A program made the translations under genes and the position numbers. A model generated the notes under the pieces. The model ran no database searches, was not told the origin of the DNA, and saw only the letters and a program-made list of their open reading frames with translations. A DNA stretch of 64,000 nucleotides from Acidobacteriota bacterium (GTDB lineage: Bacteria; Acidobacteriota; Blastocatellia; Pyrinomonadales; Pyrinomonadaceae): assembly GCA_019639135.1 (NCBI GenBank), contig JAHBSL010000003.1, positions 186,001-250,000 of the forward strand. The letters are read 5' to 3'. Shown piece after piece: positions 1 through 6,769 of this stretch; the stretch's first letter is position 1, and the number at the start of each line of letters is the position of its first letter.

Positions 1-430
1 GCGGCCCGCCTCCGTGGATCTCGCCCCACATCGACTGGTTGACGAACATCTTGTCCATCATTTCCCAATATTTGCCCTGCTCGCCGGCGGCCTCAAGATA
101 GGCGGCCGCGAGCCGGGAATTCTTATGGAACGGCATATAGCGGATGACGAGCCGGACATTGCCCTGAAACTCGCTCATCACCTTTTTGACCGCCGGGGCG
201 AAGGCGGCGCAGGATTCGCATTCGGGGTCGAGGAATTCGACGATCGTAACTTTCGTATTCGCCGGACCGAGCGTCGGGCTATCAGGCCGGATGAGCGTAG
301 CTTCGACCTCGGCCTTGTCGATCTTCTGAACCGCCGGTGCGCTCGAGCTCCGGTAAAGAAATGTTCCGATCACGGCCGCGGCGACGATCAGGCCGCCGAC
401 AACTAACAGAGTTTTTACTTCTTTCGTCAT
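1..430 (-). CDS. DsbA-like thioredoxin-fold thiol oxidase (cut by left edge)
   Basis: Partial gene; about 143 N-terminal residues are visible and the C-terminus lies outside the window. It starts with a single membrane anchor or uncleaved signal (residues about 7-26), followed by a thioredoxin-type domain. The C-E-S-C motif at residues 71-74, after the strand VTIVEFLDPE, is the expected redox-active CxxC of the DsbA/thioredoxin_4 family. The start ATG lies 2 bp after the stop of the DsbB-like gene, so the two form one operon and very likely a donor-acceptor pair that makes disulfides outside the cytoplasm. The membrane anchor suggests it is tethered rather than freely periplasmic. The family assignment is firm; the substrate is unknown. 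Confidence 0.9.
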   Translation of the reverse strand, partial: MTKEVKTLLVVGGLIVAAAVIGTFLYRSSSAPAVQKIDKAEVEATLIRPDSPTLGPANTKVTIVEFLDPECESCAAFAPAVKKVMSEFQGNVRLVIRYMPFHKNSRLAAAYLEAAGEQGKYWEMMDKMFVNQSMWGEIHGGGP

Positions 431-432
431 TA

Positions 433-885
433 TTATTCGTTAGGTCTTGATCCGGGCCGGTAAATGATCAAACAAAAAAGTATCACGGCAAAGGATGCGA
501 GCGACATCAATGGAATGGTTATAAAGCCGAAGAGTTCAAGCTGGCGTGCGTTGCAGGGAACGCCTTCGGTGCAGGGCGTTATCTCCTCCGGAATGATGCC
601 GTAGTAGAGCAGGTTGTGATATGCGGCGATGGCGAGACCGATCACCGTCAGCACCATCGCATACCGACGCCAGCCCGCGTCGCGATAGGCGATCCCGATG
701 CCGATGATCACCACCAGCGGGTATAGAGCGATCCGCTGGTACCAGCAAAGCACGCACGGCGGAAACTCGAACACCTCGCTCAGCACGAGGCTGCCGACCA
801 ACCCCGCAAGTGCTATCGCCCACGCCGCATAGGCAGCAAGAAGCGGGCCGCCCGCACCCGAAAGTTCCTCATTACTTTCGCTCAC
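433..885 (-). CDS. dsbB: DsbB/BdbC-family quinone-linked disulfide oxidoreductase
   Basis: A 150-residue protein with four hydrophobic segments (roughly residues 14-36, 49-67, 74-94, 119-143). The first cysteine pair is C44-V-L-C47, in the context PPCVLCWYQR typical of DsbB/BdbC; the second is C105/C111 in the second periplasmic loop. In this family the protein re-oxidises DsbA-type partners and passes electrons to membrane quinone. It lies immediately upstream of the anchored DsbA-like gene (2 bp gap), which supports a functional pair. Multihaem cytochromes later in the window carry many exported cysteines, so a thiol redox system is a plausible partner, but that link is only contextual. Confidence 0.92.
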   Translation of the reverse strand: MSESNEELSGAGGPLLAAYAAWAIALAGLVGSLVLSEVFEFPPCVLCWYQRIALYPLVVIIGIGIAYRDAGWRRYAMVLTVIGLAIAAYHNLLYYGIIPEEITPCTEGVPCNARQLELFGFITIPLMSLASFAVILFCLIIYRPGSRPNE

Positions 886-1040
886 GTTGATATTTAATCA
901 TTGCTCCGTGCCTGAGGTGAACTCGGGCCTGAACGATTTTTCTTCGTTGCCCGATAAGTTTTTTTGCCGGTGACGGAACTTTTCTCGTCTGAGGGTCGTT
1001 AGTCTCCTGTGTCACAAGGCGGTTGGAGGTAATTTTTACA

Positions 1041-1739
1041 GTGAAAAAAATCGGAATTCTAATATTCATCATAGCGTTAGTGGTCGGACTCGTTCTCGGC
1101 AATCTCTTTTCGTTCGGCAAGGTCGCAGCCGGCGATCTGATCAACATCTCGTTCGGGAAAGGCGTTCGCGGCTCGGGCAATGTTACTGCAGAAAAACGTT
1201 CGGTCGAGGCTTTTGAGGGCATCAAGGTGAGCGGTATCTTCCGCGTCGAGGCGGTCGCGGGCCGTGAGCAAAGCGTTGAGATCGAGGCGGACGACAACCT
1301 TCTTCCGCTTATCACCACCGAGGTCCGCGACGGAGTTCTGGTCATCGGAACCAAAGAGAGCATTCGGCCTACGAGCACCCTCGTAGTTCGCGTTTCAAAC
1401 CCGACGATCGCGAAGATCCAAAGTTCCGGCGTAGCAAAGGTCACGGCTTCGGAACTCACAGGACCGTTCGAACTCGATATGAGCGGAGCCTCGAAGGCCG
1501 AACTCAAAGGCAACGTCAGCGAGCTCAAGGTGAGCGTTAGCGGTGCCGCAAAGATCGAAGCGACCGAACTTCAGGCTGCAAACGCGGATATCAAGGCAAG
1601 CGGTGCATGCAAGGTCAACGTCGCCGTTACGGGCGAACTCAAGGCAAATGCCAGCGGCGCAAGCAAGATCTACTACACGGGCGAACCGGCAAACATTATC
1701 AGGAACACTTCCGGTGCTTCAAGAGTGAAGCAAATGTAG
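1041..1739 (+). CDS. GIN-domain (DUF2807) exported protein
   Basis: A GTG start at 1041 is preferred because GGAGGT at 1025-1030 is a well-spaced ribosome site; the longer TTG-started frame would place that site inside the coding region. The product is about 232 residues: an N-terminal membrane segment or signal (IGILIFIIALVVGLVLG) and then a run of degenerate beta repeats with VSG/SGA/ASG motifs (for example VSGAAKIEATEL, ASGASKIYY). This is the pattern of the head-GIN domain, a beta-helical family of cell-envelope proteins of unknown function. The antisense frame is also open because of the repetitive codons and is not a gene. A strong terminator follows. Confidence 0.85.
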   Translation: MKKIGILIFIIALVVGLVLGNLFSFGKVAAGDLINISFGKGVRGSGNVTAEKRSVEAFEGIKVSGIFRVEAVAGREQSVEIEADDNLLPLITTEVRDGVLVIGTKESIRPTSTLVVRVSNPTIAKIQSSGVAKVTASELTGPFELDMSGASKAELKGNVSELKVSVSGAAKIEATELQAANADIKASGACKVNVAVTGELKANASGASKIYYTGEPANIIRNTSGASRVKQM

Positions 1740-1772
1740 GGTGAAGACCGTTCCTCCCTTCACCATGCCAAG

Positions 1773-1810
1773 GCCCGAGACGCGGAGCAAGACCGCATCT
1801 CGGGCTTTTT
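1773..1810 (+). terminator. Rho-independent terminator after the GIN-domain gene
   Basis: GCCCGAGA pairs with TCTCGGGC, continued by GCGG/CCGC across one mismatch, with a 7-nt loop and then TTTTT at 1806-1810. It lies 33 bp after the stop codon at 1739. Confidence 0.9.
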
Positions 1811-1841
1811 CATTTTCCGCAATTCGCCTTAAAATCCTGCC

Positions 1842-2303
1842 ATGGCGATAATGCTCAAACACCGCACGCACATGATCGCAACGATCGCCGTGCTGGCGAT
1901 CATCTTCATTGCCGTTATTCAGATCATCCGCGTCAACCGCGAGGAACCGCCGAAGCCGGTCATTGTCCAAAAGACATACACAAGCGGAAACTTCGCCGGC
2001 GGCGAGGTACTGATAGCTCCCGGAACCGCACAGGAATTCCCATTCGAATTGAATCGCCGAACGCGGCTCCGCGGCTCATTTGAAACGCCGGACGAGAAAA
2101 ACAAGGTCGATGTTTTCGTGATCAAGGCAGAGGACAGGCCAAAGTGGGAATCCCGGGCAGAGTTCAAGGCCGAATCTGCGGTCATAAACCTTTCGACTGC
2201 GGAAACGAACCTGACCCTCGGGCCTGGAAGCTTTATTGTTATTCTGGACAACCGCAGCGGGAAGGAAGAGATCAGAGCTACGGTCAACTATTCTGTCGAT
2301 TAG
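1842..2303 (+). CDS. Hypothetical single-pass membrane protein
   Basis: I do not recognise a family. The 153-residue product has one N-terminal membrane segment (residues about 12-29, MIATIAVLAIIFIAVIQII) followed by a soluble domain of about 115 residues rich in beta-prone and charged residues, probably outside the cytoplasm. The C-terminal half (VINLSTAETNLTLGPGSFIVILDNRSGKEE in outline) looks like a beta-sandwich, but this is only an impression. It follows the terminator at 1773-1810, so it has its own promoter, and it converges with the NuiA-like gene, overlapping it by 4 bp at the stops. Alternative ATG starts exist at codons 4 and 11. Confidence 0.65.
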   Translation: MAIMLKHRTHMIATIAVLAIIFIAVIQIIRVNREEPPKPVIVQKTYTSGNFAGGEVLIAPGTAQEFPFELNRRTRLRGSFETPDEKNKVDVFVIKAEDRPKWESRAEFKAESAVINLSTAETNLTLGPGSFIVILDNRSGKEEIRATVNYSVD

Positions 2304-2722
2304 GTCTCGACCGCACGCGTCCGGAAACCGGCGACCGATCCCTCGGACGTTTTCCCGAAGACGACAATATCGATCTTCACTTTGCCTGTGCGAACGACGC
2401 TAAGATCGGTCAGGTGGTCCTTGAGGTATTTTCTTATCTTCGAATAGGCCGCGGTCCGCTTTTCGTCGTCTGGGGTGTGCCATTCCTTCCTGGCGGTCAG
2501 GCGATCAAAGAACTTATCGAAGGACACTTCCTCCGTGTTTTCCGCACTCGATTCAAGTTTCTCTCGGAAGTCTTGAGTTCCTTGTTTCTCTGCGAACGGT
2601 TCGAGCCCTGCATCGGTCTCGCTGATGAAAATGACACCATCGGTCAGCCTCGAAAGCTCCTCGAGCGAAAACTCCTTGAGTTCGTCCGCGGCTCGAAATT
2701 TTTTTTGTGTTTTTTCGGTCAT
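2300..2722 (-). CDS. NuiA-type nuclease inhibitor family protein
   Basis: Starting at the internal ATG (MTEKTQKK) gives about 140 residues; the longer open frame adds 17 unlikely N-terminal residues. The body matches the pattern of cyanobacterial NuiA: an N-terminal L-x-x-L-T-D-G-V-I-F-I-S-E-T-D stretch, a central FDKFFDRLT segment and a C-terminal GKTSEGSVAGFRTRAVET close to the end of Anabaena NuiA. NuiA inhibits the sugar-nonspecific nuclease NucA by tight binding. No nuclease gene lies nearby, so the target, if any, is encoded elsewhere. Assignment is from remembered family pattern, not from a search. Confidence 0.75.
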   Translation of the reverse strand: MTEKTQKKFRAADELKEFSLEELSRLTDGVIFISETDAGLEPFAEKQGTQDFREKLESSAENTEEVSFDKFFDRLTARKEWHTPDDEKRTAAYSKIRKYLKDHLTDLSVVRTGKVKIDIVVFGKTSEGSVAGFRTRAVET

Positions 2723-2910
2723 TTTTGCACCCGTTTTATGTCCGCGAGAGGTTCCCGATCGGCTCCAAATCATTGTAGAGAAAAGGGCTTAGAAGCAAAA
2801 ATCGGCCTCTTTGATTTTCTGTGGATTTTCGTTTGCAATGGGCGTTTCCGTATGTTAATCTGGCACCCGTTTCGAACTAGATAACCCTTGTAACTTGTTG
2901 AAAACAAATA

Positions 2911-2931
2911 ACTTAAAGTGACACTTTAAGT
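2911..2931. repeat. Perfect 10-bp inverted repeat upstream of dnaA
   Basis: Arms ACTTAAAGTG and CACTTTAAGT are exact reverse complements around a single central A. The length and symmetry suit a dimeric regulator site in the dnaA promoter or origin. The binding protein is unknown. Confidence 0.7.
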
Positions 2932-2941
2932 TTATGTTTCA

Positions 2942-2974
2942 TTTCCACAGTCCTGTGGAAAACTTTGTGGAAAA
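2942..2974. promoter_or_regulatory. Cluster of three DnaA-box-like sites
   Basis: TTTCCACAG and CTGTGGAAA face each other across two bases (2942-2961), followed by TTTGTGGAAAA at 2964-2974. They resemble the TTATCCACA/TGTGGATAA DnaA box with one or two differences each. They could serve origin binding and dnaA autoregulation. Confidence 0.6.
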
Positions 2975-3124
2975 TCTTCTGAAACGGCTTTGGCGAAGCT
3001 ATTGCCCGCACGGTAAAAGTCCTTTATCGAAAGAGTTTTCGCGGCTTTTCTCTCCCGCTGCTTTAAGGCTCGGCCAACGGCCGTTGCCGGTAAGAATTTT
3101 GACGATCTTTTGGAGTCACATTAA

Positions 3125-4549
3125 GTGTCTGATCTTTTGGCAAAATCCGAGATTTGGAACGAAGCACTAGCGATGGTCGAGGCAAGGCTCAACCGCCACA
3201 TCTTCGATTCCTGGTTCCGGTCAATAGAATTTCTCGGCTTCGATGATGAAGCAAAACTGGTCGAACTGGAAGCCTCCGACGTTACGGCCGATTGGGTGAA
3301 CCGTTACTACACCGAGTTGCTGCGGCATTGCCTCAACTCTCTCGGGAAGGATGGCTATTCGATAAAGTGGTCAGTTAAGCCCGCCTCATCCGAAGCGGGC
3401 GATGACGATGCGGAACCGGAGACAGCGACCGAAGAGCAAATAGCCGGAGCGATCCTTGAGCTGGAACGCTCACCTCGATCGACGGCCACGCGTTCGACGA
3501 CCAATTTCGTCGATATCGAACCGGTCGAGAACTCGCTCAACCCAAAGTACACCTTTGACAAGTTCGTCGTCGGCTCAAGCAACCAGTTCGCACACGCTGC
3601 GTCGCTCTCGGTTGCGGAAACGCCGGGCAAGGCCTACAACCCGCTCTTCATTTACGGCGGCACCGGCCTCGGCAAAACGCACCTGATGCATGCCATCGGC
3701 CACTCGATAAAGCAGAATAACCGCCATATGCGGGTCGCTTATATCACGAGCGAAAAGTTCATGAACGAGCTGATCAATGCCATCCGCTATGACAAGACGC
3801 ACTCGTTTCGCGAAAAATATCGATCGATAGATGTGCTGCTGATGGACGACGTGCAGTTCTTTGCCGGAAAGGAGCGGACGCAGGAGGAATTCTTTCACAC
3901 ATTCAATACGCTTCACAACGACCAGAAGCAGATCGTCATCTCGAGCGACTGCCCGCCGCGTGATATTCCGACGCTTGAAGAAAGGCTGCATTCGCGCTTT
4001 GAGTGGGGATTGATCGCCGATATCGAACCGCCCGACCTTGAGACCAAGGTCGCGATCCTCAAGCGCAAGGCGGACATGGACGGCTTCGAACTCGATGACG
4101 AGATCGCGATCTTTATTGCAAGCAAGATCCGGAGCAACGTCCGCGAGCTTGAAGGCTCTCTGGTTCGCTTGGTGGCCATCTCTTCGCTTCGCGGCGTGCC
4201 GATAACGAAGATGCTTGCCCAGGACGCCCTCAAGAACATAATCGATAGCGAGCGTCCCGAGGGGCTGACAATGGAGCGGATCGCCCGTGTCGTTGCCTCT
4301 CACTACAAGCTTTCGGTCGATGAGATGAAGTCGAAAAACAACAGCCGGGCGATCTCATTCCCGCGGCAGGTGGCAATGTATCTCTGCAAGCGGCTGACCA
4401 AACACAGCTATCCGGAGATAGGCCGCGAGTTTGGCGGCAAGCACCACACGACCGTGATGCATTCATTTGAAAAGATCGACACGATGACCAAAGAGAACCG
4501 CGATTTCCACAAGACGATCAGCGGCTTTATCGATAATCTTTGCAACTAG
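3125..4549 (+). CDS. dnaA: Chromosomal replication initiator DnaA
   Basis: 474 residues with the full DnaA architecture: domain I (about 1-85, WNEALAMVEARLNRHIFDSWF), an acidic variable linker, the AAA+ core with Walker A GGTGLGKTH near residue 178 and Walker B VLLMDDVQF near 236, and the C-terminal box-binding helix-turn-helix ending in GGKHHTTVMHSFEKI near residue 436. It binds DnaA boxes and opens the origin. A GTG start is used, with TGGAG about 10 bases upstream. Box-like sites lie on both sides of the gene. It is followed by a 410-bp gap and dnaN, the usual order. Confidence 0.98.
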   Translation: MSDLLAKSEIWNEALAMVEARLNRHIFDSWFRSIEFLGFDDEAKLVELEASDVTADWVNRYYTELLRHCLNSLGKDGYSIKWSVKPASSEAGDDDAEPETATEEQIAGAILELERSPRSTATRSTTNFVDIEPVENSLNPKYTFDKFVVGSSNQFAHAASLSVAETPGKAYNPLFIYGGTGLGKTHLMHAIGHSIKQNNRHMRVAYITSEKFMNELINAIRYDKTHSFREKYRSIDVLLMDDVQFFAGKERTQEEFFHTFNTLHNDQKQIVISSDCPPRDIPTLEERLHSRFEWGLIADIEPPDLETKVAILKRKADMDGFELDDEIAIFIASKIRSNVRELEGSLVRLVAISSLRGVPITKMLAQDALKNIIDSERPEGLTMERIARVVASHYKLSVDEMKSKNNSRAISFPRQVAMYLCKRLTKHSYPEIGREFGGKHHTTVMHSFEKIDTMTKENRDFHKTISGFIDNLCN

Positions 4550-4959
4550 TTAGCGGAGGACAAGGCGGTGAAGGAAAGGGAAGATATCCACATGAAGTTT
4601 CGCGATGTTGTATCAGTAAGTCTTTTATTTGCAGCACTTGAGAAAAATTTTCCACTTTTACACAGCGAAGATTCCGGGCAGCCTGTGGACTCGGTTGAAA
4701 AAACAGAGAGGATCGGCGTTTTCCACGCCATAAGGAATTTTTCCACAAGTTTTCCACACTTTTCCGCAGAGGAAAAGGGCCAGTAAAAATGAGGACTTTA
4801 ACCGCTTTTCAACATATTCACAGGCGATACTAATACTACTGGAGATAAATAAAATAGAATATTTTGAAAAGCAGGAGTTAAACGCTGCGGCTTCGATGGG
4901 CAGTTTAAGGCGGGTAGATTATAATCACCAAAACGCAATAAAGGTTCGAGGAACGAGTT
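4550..4959 (+). other. dnaA-dnaN intergenic region with many DnaA-box-like sites
   Basis: No convincing gene in these 410 bp; the short open frames have no ribosome site or recognisable product. TTTTCCAC-type motifs recur (about 4647-4656, 4720-4728, and the close pair TTTTTCCACAAG / TTTTCCACAC at about 4738-4760), with a reverse-oriented TGTGGACT near 4684 and TATTCACAGG near 4814. The 4830-4875 stretch (taatactactggagataaa and following) is AT-rich. Together this looks like an origin or titration region. TATAAT at 4920-4925 is a good -10 element for dnaN. Confidence 0.6.
4920..4925 (+). promoter_or_regulatory. Probable -10 element of dnaN promoter
   Basis: TATAAT lies 35 bp before the dnaN ATG. 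The -35 region at about 4897-4902 (TGGGCA) is poor, so the promoter may need an activator or an extended element. Confidence 0.45.
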
Positions 4960-6168
4960 ATGGAATTTTCAATCAAGCAAAGCGTTCTGAAAGAAGAGCT
5001 CGGATACATCCAGGGTGTGGTCGAGCGGAAGAACACCATTCCGGTGCTTTCAAATATCTTGATCGAATCGCTCGGCGAAGGTTCGATCCGCATCGTCGGA
5101 ACGGACCTTGATGTCACCATCCGCTGCGATGCCGAGGCGACGATAAAAACACCGGGTGCGATCTGTGTTCAGGCACGGAAGCTTTTCGATCTGGTCCGGA
5201 CGATGTCCGATGGCGACGTTCATTTCAAAAAGGAAGAGAACGAATGGGTGCAGATGAAGGCCGGCCGGGCAAACTTCCGGCTCGCTGGCGTCAACCGCGA
5301 GCAATATCCCGAGATACCGATCTTCAAATCTGCGCCTCTTTCTCTGCCGGCCGATGTTTTTCAGTATTTTGTTCAGAGCACCGCGTTTGCTATCACCAGC
5401 GAGCAAAGCCGCTTTACGCTCTCGGGAGCGAAGTTCATCTACGGAGACGGCATTGCCAAGATGGTGACGACCGACGGACATCGGCTTGCTTACGTCGAAC
5501 GTGCGATCGAAACAGGAGCTGATTCGAAAATGGACGTCCTGATCCCGAAGAAGGCACTTCTTGAACTCGTCAAGATATCACGCGACGCCGGCGGAGACGT
5601 TCAGTTTGGCGAGGACCAGAACCACATCTATTTTGAGACCGGCGGAAGGCTCCTGATCACCAGAAAGCTTTCGGGCAACTTCCCGAATTATGAAATGGTG
5701 ATGCCAAAGGACAACGACAAGACGGCCACCTTCGAACTCGGCGAGATGCGTTCGGCGGTCCGCCGCATTGCTCTGATGGCCGATGAAAGGAACCGCTCGG
5801 TTCGCCTCATCGTCCGTGATGGCGAGATCGAGATCGTTGCTCAATCAAGCGAGGAAGGTGAGGGCCATGAGGTCGTGCCTGCGGATTATGCCGGCGAGGA
5901 ATGCACCATCGGGTTCAATCACGTTTACCTGCAGGAATACCTGAATACGGTCGGCGCTCTGGTCGGAACTGGCGATGCCTCGGCCGAGGATGAAACCGAT
6001 GCGGCGTCCGGTAATGGCGAAGGCTCTGCCGCTGCTCCGGCACGCGAGGCGAAGTCGCCGACGAGGATCTCGTTCGAGTTCAAGGACTCGAACGCCGCAA
6101 CGCAAATGCGAATCGCCGGCGACTCTGCATACAACTACAAGTACATCGTAATGCCGCTGAGGATATGA
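4960..6168 (+). CDS. dnaN: DNA polymerase III beta sliding clamp
   Basis: 402 residues. The three clamp subdomains are recognisable (start MEFSIKQSVLKEELGYIQGVVERKNTIPVLSNILIE in outline; C-terminus YKYIVMPLRI). It encircles DNA and tethers the polymerase and repair factors. The protein is longer than the usual 365-380 residues because of an inserted Ala/Gly/Glu-rich segment at about residues 333-365 (GTGDASAEDETDAASGNG...), just before the last strand of domain III, which looks disordered. The ATG follows GAGGAA at about 4948. A hairpin terminator follows the gene. Confidence 0.97.
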   Translation: MEFSIKQSVLKEELGYIQGVVERKNTIPVLSNILIESLGEGSIRIVGTDLDVTIRCDAEATIKTPGAICVQARKLFDLVRTMSDGDVHFKKEENEWVQMKAGRANFRLAGVNREQYPEIPIFKSAPLSLPADVFQYFVQSTAFAITSEQSRFTLSGAKFIYGDGIAKMVTTDGHRLAYVERAIETGADSKMDVLIPKKALLELVKISRDAGGDVQFGEDQNHIYFETGGRLLITRKLSGNFPNYEMVMPKDNDKTATFELGEMRSAVRRIALMADERNRSVRLIVRDGEIEIVAQSSEEGEGHEVVPADYAGEECTIGFNHVYLQEYLNTVGALVGTGDASAEDETDAASGNGEGSAAAPAREAKSPTRISFEFKDSNAATQMRIAGDSAYNYKYIVMPLRI

Positions 6169-6190
6169 TCGGTTTCACAGGTCAAATGAA

Positions 6191-6218
6191 AGAAGCGGGC
6201 TTTTTATGGCCCGCTTCT
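6191..6218. terminator. Bidirectional hairpin terminator between dnaN and the lipoprotein gene
   Basis: AGAAGCGGGC and GCCCGCTTCT are perfect 10-bp complements around an 8-nt loop (TTTTTATG). It lies between converging genes. The downstream T content is modest on both strands. Confidence 0.75.
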
Positions 6219-6239
6219 CTATTTACCAGGGAGACAATT

Positions 6240-6527
6240 CTATTTGCTCGCCGGTGATGCGGCGGGCTTGGTTTCCTTCGACTTGTCATCGGCCTTGTCG
6301 GCTTCTTTCTTGTCGTCCGAATCGGCCTTTGCCTTGTTGTCCGGTTTGTTGGTGTTGCCATTGGTCGGCGAGACGGTCGGTGAAGCGACCGGGCTCGATG
6401 TCGGGGCCGCGGTCGGGCTTGGGGTTGCCGAGTTCGGCGTGGCGTTGTTCGCCGCTCCGCCTCCGCAGGCTCCGATCACAAAACTCATTGCGGCAACAAA
6501 CGCTGCCAAAAACATAGGTCTTCTCAT
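6240..6527 (-). CDS. Small Thr/Pro/Ser/Lys-rich lipoprotein
   Basis: 95 residues. An N-terminal signal (MRRPMFLAAFVAAMSFVIGAC) ends in a lipobox-like IGAC, so residue 21 should be the lipidated cysteine. The mature part is low complexity: Asn/Thr/Pro/Ser-rich at first (ATPSPTAAPTSSP) and then Lys/Asp/Ala-rich (KAKADSDDKKEADKADDK). No folded domain is apparent; it may act as an envelope spacer or charged tether. It converges with dnaN across a shared hairpin terminator. The opposite strand is also open across most of this length because of the composition. Confidence 0.75.
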   Translation of the reverse strand: MRRPMFLAAFVAAMSFVIGACGGGAANNATPNSATPSPTAAPTSSPVASPTVSPTNGNTNKPDNKAKADSDDKKEADKADDKSKETKPAASPASK

Positions 6528-6769
6528 TTTCTTAGATCTCCTGTCTAAAACCTTGCCGCATTATGCGGCTTCTATCATTCCGGAAAGGCCCCGGCCGGCC
6601 CGGCGAAGGTGATCCGCCATTGCGGTATTTGCACCATTCATCTTTCCGCCTTTCACGGACATTCCAGGTGCAGAACAACAGCACCTTCGAGCCCCGGAGA
6701 GATGATGAATTTCAAACCGCGTCCCTAAGAACGGGCCGCCGCGGTTTTCTTGCACGGGAATCGAGGAAA
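6528..6769. other. Intergenic region, nothing recognised
   Basis: 242 bp between two minus-strand genes. Short open frames on both strands lack ribosome sites and family features. It should hold the promoter of the lipoprotein gene; I see no clear elements. Confidence 0.4.

Larger units (their letters stand above)
2723..3124 (+). other. Gene-free region upstream of dnaA; candidate origin of replication
   Basis: No gene is supported in these 402 bp. DnaA-box-like sequences are present: TGTGGATTT at 2820-2828, an inverted pair TTTCCACAG/CTGTGGAAA at 2942-2961, and TTTGTGGAAAA at 2964-2974. The stretch 2880-2940 is AT-rich (TAACTTGTTGAAAACAAATA) and could be an unwinding element. A near-symmetrical palindrome lies at 2911-2931. 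The dnaA-dnaN gap holds a second group of boxes, so this may be one half of a bipartite origin. The GTG start of dnaA follows TGGAG at about 3110-3114. Confidence 0.6.

Noticed and set aside
14..406. 130-residue plus-strand frame at the left edge
   Set aside because: The minus strand encodes a DsbA-like protein with a CxxC motif across the same bases.
872..1528. 218-residue open frame opposite the GIN-domain gene
   Set aside because: It is a codon-bias shadow of a repetitive gene; it has no ribosome site, no signal and a Thr/Ser/Arg composition typical of antisense frames.
2866..2885. Sigma-54-like TGGCACCCGTTTCG before dnaA
   Set aside because: The -12 TTGC element is absent at the needed spacing.
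4568..4786. Short plus-strand frame in the dnaA-dnaN gap
   Set aside because: It consists largely of DnaA-box-like sequence and gives no plausible protein.
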